A stretch of 64,000 bases of DNA from Crossaster papposus (Eukaryota; Echinodermata; Asteroidea; Velatida; Solasteridae): contig JBAIAA010000605.1 of the NCBI GenBank assembly GCA_037893245.1, positions 1,302,001 to 1,366,000 on the forward strand, read 5' to 3'. Shown here piece after piece: positions 42,601 through 52,845 of the stretch (positions are counted from its first letter, which is position 1; each line of letters opens with the position of its first letter). The notes under the pieces were generated by a model. It was not told the origin of the DNA. It did no database searches and saw nothing but the letters and a program-made list of their open reading frames with translations. The position numbers and the translations under genes were made by a program.

Positions 42601-45600
42601 GGTCCGTGCTCCTAGTCTACAGTTGATTCAGTTATTTCATGTAACATCAGACTTTAAAGGTTTTGAATCATGTAAATTATATATTACCAAAAATGTGATA
42701 AAAAAATGTGTCATTTTGACGTAACCAACTTACATTGGACAAGTCTATATTTCATTTTTCTTCTTATTTTTTATTATGGTATTCAATATCCAAAAGCAGC
42801 ACAATTTTCACACAACATTTGACCTTATTCTTTTTCCAACATCACAAACAAAGATGAACATAAACAAATTGCCAAATTCCTTACAATTGAGGCAAAATGA
42901 GCCGCGTTCGCATTGGACTTAATATTGTCAAAAGTTACCGTACGTGATTGTCAAAGTTAACGGTGTTAAATCCTCCGCTAGAAGCTTGGGCCTGTAGATC
43001 TTACTGTTGTGGAGGGTAAAATGGACGATTTGACAATGTTAACCTCTGTCCGCATTGGATTTAATTTGGTTAAAGTTGACAACAGTCTCCGTAGGTTTTA
43101 CCAAAAAAAGTCCAATGCGAACGCGGCTATGTACTGTATGATTTCACTTACCCTGATTTTCATTGATTGGAGACTGGGGCATTTCTAGTTCTAGGAGAAT
43201 CCAATATTTCTGGCCTCGCATCAGAAGCTATGCCAAAGAAAACAACTGTCCTCAATTAAAATGATTACAAAAATTAAATGAGTCAAGTAAGCAGTTATCT
43301 TCCACCCGAAAATGTCTTTTTATTTATTTATTTTGTTTAAATTTTGTATAAGAGTGTTTTGTAATAAAAGAAAACACATCATGTACATAGTGAATGTGTA
43401 AAAAATAAAAACACCTAAACACTGAAACTAAAAAGCTGTTTTTAGTTTGTATTTTGGTTTTTTTGGGGGACACGTTATGTATGCAAACTTTACAGTATTG
43501 TATTGAGAATTTTATTCTCTTTCCTAATCCTCATTTTAACCTCTGCTCATCAAGTTCTGTCTCATTTGGGCAGAATGAAAATCCAGTATTTTCGTAATCC
43601 AGTATTGGCGCGGTTACCCGGCGGTTAACCGGCGGTCACCCTGCGGTCACCCGGTGGTCACCCGGCGGTCACCCGGCGGTCACCCGGCGGTCACCCGGCG
43701 GTCACCCGGCAGATACTTAGCAGTTACCCGGCGGGTACCATTGGGTAACCAGACAGTTCTTATATCGCGCAAGTATCTACCAAGTTGATGAGAATACGAG
43801 ACCTATTATGTAGCAGCTTTGTAAGTGTTTTTACAAGGTGTTGCAGCGCACTTTGCAGCCACTGACAGGAACACTGGGGCAAACATTATTTTATTTTACT
43901 GGGTTCTTTTACGTGCATTACACAACACACGGGACCTACGACTTTACGTCCTATCCAAAGGACGAAGCAATAGTGGTTAAGTGCCTTGCTTAAGGAAACA
44001 TGTGTCAAGAACAAGACTCGAACCCAAACTCTGCTGATCAGAAACACCAGAGCTTGAGTCCACGTACTCTTAACCACTCAGCCATAACACCCCTCCCCCT
44101 GTATGTACATGTACCTAAAAACTTAAATTCCTGAGATTCCAGGATCACATTGACCAACACTATCATAACTATAGGGGAGGGTGGAGTTTTCCTTCTGTCA
44201 AATGTATCATTGCTGACAAAAGATGCAGACACGGTATTCCAGTGAGCTCTAACAAGACGACAATTAGACGTTTTGACTTACGCTTGCCATATCAGGGTCC
44301 CTTAAAGTTGAATTCACACTGGGGAAGGGACAATTCGTTTGTGCACCAAACTCCCTGCAGGAACTGTGGAGAAATGAGACAAAAAAAGCGGTGACTTTTA
44401 ACTAGTTTTTGTAGCACGGCACACTCACGGCAACTCTTTCTGACTGTTAGACAGAATTAAAAACAATGGGCCATATGAATAAAAATAAATTATCCATCGC
44501 AAGTGTCGCCTTTTCCAGCGGTCAAATTTTGTGCATGTTTAAAGGACGACCTCAAATAACCCCTCGTACAATCGGAGGAATGTCTTCCAACCCAAGGATT
44601 AAAACCCATGAAGGCATGTAGAAGTAATATATTTTGTAATACTTAATAACCTGTGATTTAACCTGTGATTTTCTTTGTTCCTTTCAAAAATTTCCTTTGT
44701 TTGTACTTTTTCAGACGGCTCTCATTGGTTTAGTACACGAATCTCAATCGAGGTCGTCCTCGATTCTAACCCTAACCCCAATTCACCTTCGTGTCGCCAG
44801 GTACAGTATAATGTCCTCCATTTACACCATAAACAAACGCCAGTTCACATACATGTAAAGGGTAATTCTGAATGTCAACAGGAATTTGTTCTATACGGCC
44901 ATGAACTGAGAGAGTACCAGCAACTAAAATGTATTACTGATAGTTACAAATGCCTGTAGCAATGGTAGCACCAAGAATAAAACCCACACAATTCAATTGT
45001 GAAGGATAGTTTCATGTGGGACTTGTCTGTATTAAGCTGTGAGGAAACAAAGTTGAGGGCATTAAACAATATTATTTTTATTTATTATTATTTCTTTTTG
45101 GTAATGAAACCAAGGATCTCTCAATAGCGCCCAAGGCACTTTAGCTCACAAGCCTGAAGAAACCTGTAGAGAGAAGACAATGAGAAGAACGTACAGTTTT
45201 AGAGGTGGGAGGAAAACCCCAGAAGAATATTCTGGGATATACCCAGCACGATATGTGGCAGAGGGGTACCCCCCTCTTATCCCTATACTTTATACGCACT
45301 CAACACTATTGTAACCTAACCCACCCCCCCCCCCCCCCTTGAACCCAATCCAGATTCAGGCCAGATTCGAACCCGGGTCGTAGTGGTGAAGGGCGAGGAA
45401 AGAACCGCTACGCCAACTTGACATGTTAACGCAGTGAGCATTTCCATCTCGTATAGTTCTGCAAACATTGGGGAAACTGTTCGAAGTAATGAATTTGTTT
45501 TTCTCACATTGATGGAAAGTGGGATTGTAGGAATTGTGGCAGCACACCCCCCCCCCCCCCCCCCCCCCCCCCCATTTTTGTTTCCACTTGGGGGATATGG

Positions 45601-46883
45601 CTAGGGGTGTAACGATACCACTTTATCACGATATACGTATCACGATATACGTATCACGATACACGTATCACAATACGTATCGTGCAAACAAACAAAAACA
45701 CAAATAAAAAACAAACAAGAAAACTACCCGAAACCACTACCAAAAAATAGACAAGTTTCTGAATTTAACTTTCAAATTCAAGTTTCGTTTCAACAGAAAA
45801 TGAAAATAAATGCATTATGTGTACACTGGCCAGAGTCCATCAATGCAATGTGCCTGTAATGAGTTGAACAGCTATACTGATGACAATTTATTTCTGAAAT
45901 ATCATTGTTAAAAATTTTTTTTTATTAAATTATTTTTATACAGCACATATCGCCTCTGCACGCAGCCGCAGCAACAGCCACAGTGCAGCTTGTGCCATCT
46001 TATGAAACAGCCGTAGCTAACCCTGCAACCGAGCCGCTTGTTTGTTTTTTACCATTCGCGCGCGCGATACACTATGACCTGTGACATCGCAGAGCACCCC
46101 CTCCCCCGTATAGTGGTACAGTTGGCATGCACCATCCAGTTTAATGCAAATCATCATGGCGAACACCAAGAGTGCAGTACTCGGTCGAATACTGTCGTGG
46201 AATTTCCTGGACAGGTCAAGAATAAAGTACATGCATATGACGTCACACGCACGTCGCACTTCACGACAGCGCCCCCAATGAGGTCTTTGCGTAATCACGG
46301 TAATGCACCGTCTGCACTTTGTTTGACCTCAATAATGGCCGCTCGGCCCTGTTGCTAGTGTATTAGCGCGTACGCGTAGCGCGCGTAACGTCAATGCAAC
46401 CCCTTTAATTATTGATCGTGAGTACCCCCAAAGCCCTGGAAGTTGATCCTGGACAAATATCGAAGGCTATAATTTAGACAATTTTGAGGTATTTTGTTAA
46501 GTATTGTTGTGGTTTTGGCGACCTTTGTTTATTGTTTTGGTGTGGGGCCCTAGTGTAGTATTAGTAGTACGGCAAGCTAAATCAAAAATTCGGGTCTAGT
46601 CTATTTTTAATCGGATTTTTAATTTAATTTAAACAGGAAAATAACAAAAAAGTTCAGCAAACCTGAATTGCAAATAGACAGGGCTGATATGCGAGACTGT
46701 AGGCATGTAGGCGTAGTAGAAACTGCCGTACAGAAAGACCGAGAGCCATAACTGCAGTGTTGCGAGCACCAGGATCGCAATCACTTGGAATGCCGTGCTT
46801 TTGAGCCAAGACACCCATCGGTCGGTTCCTCCCTGCACGGTCTGGACAAGTTGGCTTGCCTTCCTCCGCAACACCGAAGACAT
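33223..46883 (-). CDS. BSCL2: Seipin (BSCL2), 8 exons
   Basis: The ATG at 46883 and stop at 33223 give 1353 coding nt, 450 residues, over eight phase-consistent exons. The first exon encodes [15 protein letters not shown], nearly identical to vertebrate seipin. The luminal domain follows with [41 protein letters not shown] and [19 protein letters not shown], collinear with the human protein. TM2 is in exon 7 and the last exon is an acidic disordered tail ending in a basic patch. Seipin forms oligomeric rings in the ER at lipid-droplet contact sites and controls droplet assembly. Human length is 398 or 462 residues, so size fits. The exon 7 acceptor is embedded in a 34-unit 66-bp array that is in frame with the gene, so longer isoforms are possible. 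Confidence 0.94.
35073..35696. mobile_element. About 624-bp mariner-type inverted-repeat element
   Basis: The ends CAGTGTCCAAAAAATTG and the mirrored TTTTTTTGGAGACACACTG are flanked by TA. The arms are similar over about 120 bp (ATATAGGTATGGT, AAGATACA, TTCCACTTTAAAAT). No transposase; lies in seipin intron 7. Confidence 0.75.
35940..36157 (-). CDS. BSCL2: Seipin exon 7: TM2
   Basis: [30 protein letters not shown] (TM2), then the cytosolic [20 protein letters not shown]. The acceptor used for this boundary (TTCATTCAG|GTATCTG) is the last of the 35 related junctions. Using an upstream one adds multiples of 22 residues before TM2 without breaking the frame. Confidence 0.9.
36158..38403 (-). 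repeat. 66-bp VNTR, 34 units, each over the seipin exon 7 splice acceptor
   Basis: Each 66-bp unit (22 codons) contains, on the minus strand, the first codons of exon 7 (MYQWPFS), a diverged hydrophobic stretch ([12 protein letters not shown]) and a copy of the acceptor TTATTCCTTCAG|GTATCTG. No unit contains a stop codon in the gene frame, so the array is one open frame of 748 codons joining exon 7. Four unit boundaries have ATG for AGG and lack the AG. Units 7-12 and 13-18 are nearly the same six-unit series, showing higher-order duplication. The outermost acceptor (38402-38403) abuts unique intron sequence and is probably the ancestral one. The translated 826-residue frame is not a separate protein. 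Confidence 0.92.
38571..38668 (-). CDS. BSCL2: Seipin exon 6
   Basis: [33 protein letters not shown]: the last luminal strands leading into TM2. Donor CTCAG|GTAAGT, phase 2. Confidence 0.93.
39055..39315. mobile_element. Diverged palindromic element of family P1
   Basis: CTATTGGTGTCAAGTCCGG, AAGGCCTGTCCAATTGACCA, GACGTGGTTCAACAAAAAGA and ATGGACCGATCCGG match the central part of 14874-15185 loosely. The 87-residue open frame here is a by-product. Confidence 0.5.
39890..40030. mobile_element. Half copy of palindromic family P1
   Basis: CCAAATCGGGTAGGCTTGGTA, ATTCCCCATTCATCCAAACT and GAGGGGTAC match the right half of 14874-15185. Sits just 50 bp downstream of seipin exon 5. Confidence 0.7.
40080..40214 (-). 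CDS. BSCL2: Seipin exon 5
   Basis: [40 protein letters not shown]: the conserved membrane-proximal hydrophobic helix that binds triglyceride in the ring. 45 codons, phase 0-0. Confidence 0.93.
41075..41385 (-). mobile_element. tRNA-derived SINE family S1, copy 2
   Basis: The minus strand reads GGGGCGCTGTGGTCCAGTGG (A box) and GTGGGTTCGAACCC (B box), then AACATGGTGCTTGTGTTCTT and a CGCTTTACA/TATAGCGCTTT tail. Homologous to 24172-24546. Confidence 0.78.
41477..41544 (-). CDS. BSCL2: Seipin exon 4
   Basis: [23 protein letters not shown], matching the vertebrate GMFLVTISCYTRGG block. 68 nt. Confidence 0.92.
41821..42622. mobile_element. About 800-bp inverted-repeat element
   Basis: Arms of about 150 bp: CAGTAGACTAGGAGCA, then CTAGGTAGTATGTGG and CAAATTGTGGTAT on the left, all mirrored on the right (42485-42622). 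The centre is A/T runs. No coding frame; in seipin intron 3. Confidence 0.78.
42900..43128. mobile_element. 229-bp MITE with 3-bp ATG duplication
   Basis: The ends AGCCGCGTTCGCATTGGACT are mirrored exactly. ATG flanks both sides (42897-42899, 43129-43131). Ends 24 bp from seipin exon 3. Confidence 0.8.
43152..43227 (-). CDS. BSCL2: Seipin exon 3
   Basis: [20 protein letters not shown] then INENQ: beta strands of the luminal sandwich. The acceptor is GGCATAG|CTTCTG, fixed by phase and by alignment to the vertebrate LMYGQPYRV. Confidence 0.92.
43610..43735. repeat. 11-bp minisatellite (GGCGGTCACCC)
   Basis: About ten units, diverging at both ends to GGCGGTTACC-like forms. Intron 2 of seipin. 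Confidence 0.88.
43884..44100 (-). mobile_element. tRNA-derived SINE
   Basis: The minus strand starts GGGGTGTTATGGCTGAGTGG (A box), has GGGTTCGAGTC (B box) and continues ACATGTTTCCTTAAGCAAGG. Confidence 0.75.
44282..44363 (-). CDS. BSCL2: Seipin exon 2: luminal CPFP loop
   Basis: [20 protein letters not shown]: the paired cysteines correspond to the conserved C...CSFP of vertebrate seipin. 82 nt, ends in phase 0. Confidence 0.92.
44676..44862 (+). repeat. Repeat R2, copy 2
   Basis: Inverted copy of 31085-31290 (TTTCCTTTGTTTGTACT, GACGGCTCTCATTGG, GTGTCGCCAGG, ACACCATAAACAAACG). In seipin intron 1. Confidence 0.8.
45340..45445 (-). mobile_element. tRNA-related SINE fragment
   Basis: The minus strand reads TTGGCGTAGCGGTTCTTTCC and GACCCGGGTTCGAATCT, an A-box/B-box pair with tRNA-like spacing. 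Borders unclear. Confidence 0.6.
46663..46883 (-). CDS. BSCL2: Seipin exon 1: N-terminus and TM1
   Basis: [11 protein letters not shown], then [18 protein letters not shown] (TM1) and [20 protein letters not shown]. Donor TTCAG|GTTTGC, phase 2. Confidence 0.95.
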
Positions 46884-48185
46884 GCTGCTCTTGCTTCTTA
46901 ACCTCGTCTTAACGTTTCATCAAGAATTAATAACAGTGACTGTGAAAGAGTGAGTGTATTCATTGCAATTAATTACGCAAAACAACCTGCTTTTCTCAGT
47001 CATACCGTACCGGTACAGTACGTGCCGCTGCTGGCGGGGAAGACGATGACCGGACCAGCTAGCTGTGGCTGTTGAACACGATGACGTCATCAAATTGGGC
47101 AATGGGGAAGGGCGCCGCTTACGGTACGTAGGTAAACGTGCCTTCGTCTCTCATGCATCCGTCTGAGCCACGCGCGCAGCGCTTATACGCGCTTTCTACT
47201 CACAAAGTATGTGAATTGTATCAGATGTAAAATGCGGGCGGAATTTTCATTAATGAAGGGGGAAAGTCGAATACATTGAAAACAAAATTGCATAAATTAA
47301 TGAACGAGTAAATCAATAAAAGGGGATAAAATCAGTGAAAATAGTGACATCATTTATTTATTTATTTATTTATTAACCACTTCCAACAGCGGAGGAACCG
47401 CCAATTACAGGAATGGGATAAACATACAAACAATATATCTTTATATATAAAACAAGTATATATATATAAAATATACAAACTGTATTAAATTACTTTGTAA
47501 AACAACACAAAGAGTAGGACAAAACAGTGGATGAGGATGGTTTGGGGGTTGATAGGTTGAAGGTGGGGAGGGGTTTGGGGTCAGGGGGTAGAAGGATGTA
47601 CGTGGTGGGTTGGGCAGGGGAATAACAGACAAAAACTTGGGTAGTGGTAGGCAAAAAATACAAAGATAGAGATAGAGGAATACGACAGAAAAATAATTAT
47701 ACTGGGCCAAATTAAATACATGTAACTTAATCAAGTGATAATTATACAAACCCGTCGGGGGGTGTGGGGCTGACAAACTTGGAATAAAATTATCAATTAT
47801 GAGAAAGTTATGGGCAAGAGGTGAAATGCAACAGAAAAAAGCTAAACATATACTAAACAGACATGCTTGAAAGGGCACGGGATACCTGTATACGGAATGA
47901 CTTAAGGGATACAGCAATGCATATCAACAATAAAATTATCAGTGAATATAATTATGTAAGTTTAGTGTCAATTGTCTTTAACTTCCTGATGTTTACTGTT
48001 CAATTAATATGAAAACCTGCTTCAAATATAGCGCATTTAATTTTTATTATTAATTATGTATAAATTATTGTATAAGTCTAAACACATATTGCTCATAACC
48101 TGAATATAATGTTTATGTGATCCTCTTCAATGTTTTGACGATATATAATTAATAAATCTTACTGTAAAAGCGCTTTACATTTATT
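46884..48185. other. 5' flank of seipin, no other gene seen
   Basis: 46884-47200 is CpG-containing and is the likely seipin promoter side. A TTTA microsatellite lies at 47351-47375. The minus-strand frame at 47441-47917 is low-complexity Leu/Pro/Tyr and is not credited. Confidence 0.5.
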
Positions 48186-48189
48186 TAAA

Positions 48190-49743
48190 GTATGTCCTAT
48201 GTACCGTGCGAGGCACCCTTCCTATGCCTGTTACCTATGTACCGTACGAGGCACCCTTCCCCTAGGCCTGTTACCTATGTACCGTGCGAGGCACCTTTCC
48301 CTATGCCTGTTACCTATGTACCGTGCGAGGCACCCTTCCCCTATGCCTGTTACCTCGTGCGAGGCACCCTTCCCCTACGCCTGTTACCTATGTACCGTGC
48401 GAGGCACCCTTCCCCTAGGCCTGTTACCTATGTACCGTACGAGGCACCCTTCCCCTACGCCTGTTACCTATGTACCGTGCGAGGCACCCTTCCCCTAGGC
48501 CTGTTACCTATGTACCGTACGAGGCACCCTTCCCCTAGGCCTGTTACCTATGTACCGTGCGAGGCACTATTCCCCTAGGCCTGTTACCTATCCATCATGC
48601 GAGGCACCCTTCCCCTAAGCCTGTTACCTATGTACCGTGTGAGGCACCCTTCCCCTAGGCCTGTTACCTATGTACCGTGCGAGGCACCCTTCCCCTAGGC
48701 CTGTTATCTATGTACCGTGCGAGGCACCCTTCCCCTAGGCCTGTTACCTATGTACCGTACGAGGCACCCTTCCCCTAGGCCTGTTACCTATGTACCGTGC
48801 GAAGCACCCTTCCCCTATGCCTGTTACCTATACATCATGCGAGGTACCCTTCCCCTAGGCCTGTTATCTATGTACCGTGCGAGGCACCCTTCCCCTAGGC
48901 CTGTTACCTAGGCCTATGTACCGTGCGAGGCACCCTTCCCCTAGGCCTGTTACCTATGTACCGTGCGAAGCACCCTTCCCCTATGCCTGTTACCTACACA
49001 TCATGCGAGGTACCCTTCCCCTAGGCCTGTTACCTATGTACCGTGCGAGGCACCCTTCCCCTAGGCCTGTTACCTATGTACCGTGCGAGGCACTCTTCCC
49101 CTAGGCCTGGTACCTATCCATCATGCGAGGTACCGTACCCTTCCCCTAGGCCTGTTATCTATGTACCGTGCGAGGCACCCTTCCCCTAGGCCTGTTACCT
49201 ATGTACCGTGCGAAGCACCCTTCCCCTAGGCCTGTTACCTATGCATCATGCGAGGCACTCTTCCCCTAGGCCTGTTACCTATGCATCATGCGAGGTACCC
49301 TTCCCCTAGGCCTGTTACCTATGTACCGTGCGAAGCACCCTTCCTCTATGCCTGTTACCTATACATCATGCGAGGTACCCTTCCCCTAGGCCTGTTACCT
49401 ATGTACCGTGCGAGGCACCCTTCCCCTATGCCTGTTACCTATGTACCATGCGAGGCACCCTTCCCCTAGGCCTGTTACCTATGTACCGTGCGAGGCACCC
49501 TTCCCCTAGGCCTGTTACCTATGCATCATGCAAGGCACCCTTTCCCTATGCCTGTTACCTATGTACCGTGCGAGGTACCCTCCCCCTAGGCCTGTTACAT
49601 ATGCATCATGCGAGGTACCCTTCACCTAGGCCTGTTACATATGTACCGTGCGAGGCACCTAGCTCCCCCTAGGCCTGTTACCTATGTACCGTGCGAGGCA
49701 CCCTTTCCCTATGCCTGTTACCTATGCATTATGCGAGGCACGA
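48190..49743. repeat. 40-bp minisatellite, about 38 units
   Basis: Unit: CCTGTTACCTATGTACCGTG followed by CGAGGCACCCTTCCCCTAGG. Variants alternate TGTACCGTGCG, TGTACCGTACG and TRCATCATGCG; one unit is internally deleted (48354) and one has an extra CTAGGCCTA (48910). Many short frames inside (RARHPSPRPVTYVPC) are translation of the repeat. Confidence 0.95.
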
Positions 49744-49745
49744 TA

Positions 49746-51447
49746 TACAGGGTGTATCAAAAAAAAGGAAACCCAACTTAAAATAGTCACTGTGGCAAAA
49801 CTATACATTTTACAGCAGAAACCATGGTATCATTTAAAAGTAGACGACAAATGCTTTCCGACGATACTTCATTCATGAATTTTCGGTTACGCATCGCTGA
49901 GCAGCAGTGTGTTGGAATTTGGGTAATTTTTTTGAGGTGGCTCACTCTGATATGCAACAAAATTAACACTGACTCGTGGTTTTTTTCTCTGAAATTTTAT
50001 TCAAGAAATTTCCAAACACATTTCACTTTTTTTACTGTCCAATGCCCTCCACATGCCCCCTCCCCTCTCAAGACACAGTTGGCATCGACGTCTCATGTCG
50101 TTCACGGCTCGTCGGATGGTACTGGGTTCTGTCGCAAAACTTCAACCTCGTGCTCAATTCTCTGTTGCAAGTCCTGCAGGTTGCGTGGAGGAGTTACAAA
50201 CACTTTATCTTTCAAATACCCCCACAGAAAAAAGTCACAAGGCGTCAGGTCGGGAGACCTGGGGCGCCATTCCACTGGGTGATAGAGTGCAATAACGCGC
50301 TCATTGAAGAGCTCCCTGAGGCGTTCGCGAACTGCAATGAGGCGATGAGCTGGGGCACCATCTTGAGCCCACCACACGTAACGGAACATTCCATTTTCAT
50401 TTTGTCTGTCAAAGTGGAGTTTTATCTGGGGTACAACCTCTTCGTCAATCATTCGGAGATAGGCCTGGCCATTGACGTTCCGCTGAAAGAAAAATGGACC
50501 AATGATCCTGCCATTTCCACACAGTCCGAGTCAGACCGTCAGTTTTTCTCTGCTCATCCTTGTTTCAAAGTTGAAAGCAGGTGGCTGTCTTGCAGGGGCA
50601 TTCACCATTCATCGCAAATCCTGCTTCATCTCCTATCACGAAGTAGCGAAGAAATCTGGGGTTCCTGGCACACCGTTCAAGAAACCATTCGCAAAAAGCT
50701 CGTCTTCGCTCAAGGTCCGCTGGTAGAAGCTCATGACGGATGTGGATGTGGTAGGGATGATGATGAAGGTCGAGGCGGGTAATTCGATTAAAGGTCGCAG
50801 GGGCCAGTCCAACTCCATTCCGTCTGGCACTTGTTTGCGCGAGATGTTCGGCCAATTACTGTCGTACGGCTGCAATTTTGTCTTCAGTTTTTGCGGTCCT
50901 CCGCCTCCCTAAGTGCTCCCTGTTACGGTTAAGGCTAGTTCCGTGGTCTTGATACTTTTTTACGTTTGACCAGATGGTTTTCTTTGTGGGTGGTTCTCGA
51001 TCAGGGAAAGTTTCTGCGAACGCATTCTGAGTGGCCTGAAAACTCTGGTTTCGTGGTAAATCTTCACCACAAAGATTCTCTGTCCTGGTGTAAGCTGAAC
51101 CAATGTGATCTCAGGTACACACACTGTCTGAAGGCCTGTCAGAGCTCTTAGGCTTATCCACAAGTGGTTGCATAATCAACAAAGACATTTCCAGTTACAC
51201 CCGAATGAATTATGAAAGGAGCCACGTTGATTTCATTGACTTGGAAAGTGAGCCACCTCCAAAAATTGACCTAAATTTCAAAACGCTGGTGCTCAGTGAT
51301 GCGTAATCGTAAATTTATGTGTGAGGTATCAGCGGAAAGCATTTGTTGTCTACTTTTAGTTGATATCATGGTTTCTGCTGTAAAATGTATAGTTTTGCCA
51401 CAGTGACTATTTTAAGTTGGGTTTCCTTTTTTTTGATACACCCTGTA
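49746..51447 (-). mobile_element. Mariner-type transposon with about 200-bp terminal inverted repeats
   Basis: 1702 bp, ends TACAGGGTGTATCAAAAAAA and its mirror, TA target duplication at 49744-49745 and 51448-51449. The first 80 bases of both arms are identical and similarity continues to about 200 bp. A broken transposase is on the minus strand. It lies between the last unit of the 40-bp minisatellite and a tRNA-Phe pseudogene. An antisense frame (49976-50782) is a shadow. Confidence 0.93.
50102..51163 (-). pseudogene. Mariner-family transposase, frame-broken, DD41D-like
   Basis: Three minus-strand segments in order: helix-turn-helix start LTPGQRIFVVKIYHETRVF (51163-50960); middle with first catalytic aspartate FVIGDEAGFAMNG (50855-50565); C-terminal part WWAQDGAPAH and SPDLTPCDFFLWG (50452-50102). 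Counting from the second aspartate to the one in PCD leaves 41 residues, the spacing given for the rosa-type DD41D branch of Tc1/mariner, rather than 34 as in classic mariner. Frame changes between the segments make it non-functional. It would have cut and pasted the element at TA. Confidence 0.87.
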
Positions 51448-51462
51448 TAAAGCAATACACGA

Positions 51463-51535
51463 TCCGAAATAGCTCAGTTGGGAGAGCGTAGAACTGAAGA
51501 TCTGAAGGTCCCTGGTTCAATCCCGAGTTTCGGCA
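51463..51535 (+). pseudogene. tRNA-Phe copy, damaged
   Basis: 73 nt aligned with 51871-51943. Differences: base 1 is T in place of G, breaking the first acceptor pair; GTAGAACTG replaces GTCAGACTG, breaking the anticodon stem; CCCGAG replaces CCCGGG in the T stem. The anticodon loop still reads GAA. The mariner insertion ends 14 bp upstream. Confidence 0.85.
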
Positions 51536-51758
51536 ATAACAACTTGGTTCATGTTGTATTATTTTGTTTCGTACAATAGATTCTGGCAGTGATTAACGAT
51601 TTATGCAAATTATACATTTCCACCACCTGGATTTTTAATGATTTTTAGTATGTCATTCTAGGGACCTTATAGAAGTGCACTATGGTGAAAAACAATTTGT
51701 TTGAGGTCAACAAAACAAAATTAAGTATTTTGCCTGGACTACATGACTGTTGTATAAA

Positions 51759-51777
51759 TCCCGAGTTTCGGCAATAA
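51759..51777 (+). pseudogene. tRNA-Phe 3' fragment
   Basis: AATCCCGAGTTTCGGCA followed by the same AATAAC trailer as the two neighbours: the 3' end of a third copy, evidence of local tandem duplication. Confidence 0.8.
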
Positions 51778-51870
51778 CAGTTTTGTTCATGTTGTAGTAT
51801 TGTGTTTCGGACAATAGATTCTAGCGAATTGTACACATCTTGGTATCGTCGTTTATCAAGCAATACACGA

Positions 51871-51876
51871 GCCGAA

Positions 51877-51926
<50 letters not shown>

Positions 51927-51943
51927 AATCCCGGGTTTCGGCA
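51871..51943 (+). tRNA. trnF-GAA: tRNA-Phe (GAA)
   Basis: 73 nt. Acceptor GCCGAAA pairs with TTTCGGC, then A73. D arm GCTCAGTTGGGAGAGC, anticodon stem CAGA/TCTG with loop CTGAAGA (anticodon at 51904-51906), T arm CCTGGTTCAATCCCGGG. A box TAGCTCAGTTGG and B box GGTTCAATCC are intact. No intron. Decodes UUY. It sits in a tandem series with a damaged copy upstream. Confidence 0.96.
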
Positions 51944-51949
51944 ATAACT

Positions 51950-52840
51950 GCTTTGTTCATGTTGTATTATTTTGTTTCATACATTAAATTCTGGCAAATT
52001 CTACACACCTTGGTACGCATTTTTAAAACAGATGATAAATTGATAAACGGTTGTGCCTATGTTTACACAGACAATGGTTTACTTTTTCGAATAAAATAGT
52101 GTTTAGTGTTAGAACGTCTATACAAAAGCTTCACACGTGTGTACTTTTGTATTATTTTAATTATTGTATACCTTTGTGATGGATTACCTATCCATCGGGA
52201 TCATGTACTGACAAGAGCATCGGAATGATAGGAGTCTAACACAGCAACTTCCGTGCTCTATAATTTATTACTACTGAACAATTACAGAAACTGCCGAAAC
52301 CCCATGTAATACAGTTTGTAAATAAGGACCAAGGTTTACCGGTCGAACAGTGGTCCAGTGAACGAAGTAACGGCCATGACGGGCACAGACGCTTGGAACG
52401 AAGACACCGAGCGCGTGTGACCACTAGGCTTTATACAGTTGGGTAAATAACATGTTATTCAATATTACATAACAGTAATCTACAATAATCCATTGAGTTA
52501 AGTATGTGATTCAATATTACGTAATAGGAATTAACAGGTGTTTCGGCTTTATAACAGGGTCTTTTAAATGTAAATAAATTAACAGCCAAGGGAAGGGTCA
52601 CTACATCACACCTTATAGCAGTAAGTTAGTTAAGTATTTCAAGTTTATAATAATATAGCAAGAAAAGAGATTTCATAAAGTTCAAACTCGAAACTTTATT
52701 CGCAAATTCTTTATTCAAAACCACCTTTTGTTTCAATTACGATTACAATTAAATTTGACGTATAATTAGAACGACAGAAAAAGTCTAACTTTGATAAATG
52801 ACAAACAACACCACATTATAACTTAAATAAGTTAAGAGGG
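51950..52840. other. No gene seen
   Basis: AT-rich; 52200-52440 is less AT-rich but has no recognisable coding or repeat structure. Confidence 0.5.
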
Positions 52841-52845
52841 CCTAA

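Noticed and set aside
45603-45680. hAT-like end TAGGGGTGTAACGATAC with repeats of TATCACGATA
   Set aside because: No mirrored second end or 8-bp duplication found nearby, so an element cannot be delimited.
47441-47917. 158-residue minus-strand frame
   Set aside because: Low-complexity Leu/Pro/Tyr composition from purine-rich DNA; no domain or splice context.
48190-49743. CRISPR-like regular array, and several repetitive open frames
   Set aside because: The units are contiguous with no unique spacers, the genome is eukaryotic, and the frames are translations of a 40-bp minisatellite.
49976-50782. 268-residue plus-strand open frame
   Set aside because: Antisense shadow of the mariner transposase; no domain in this direction.
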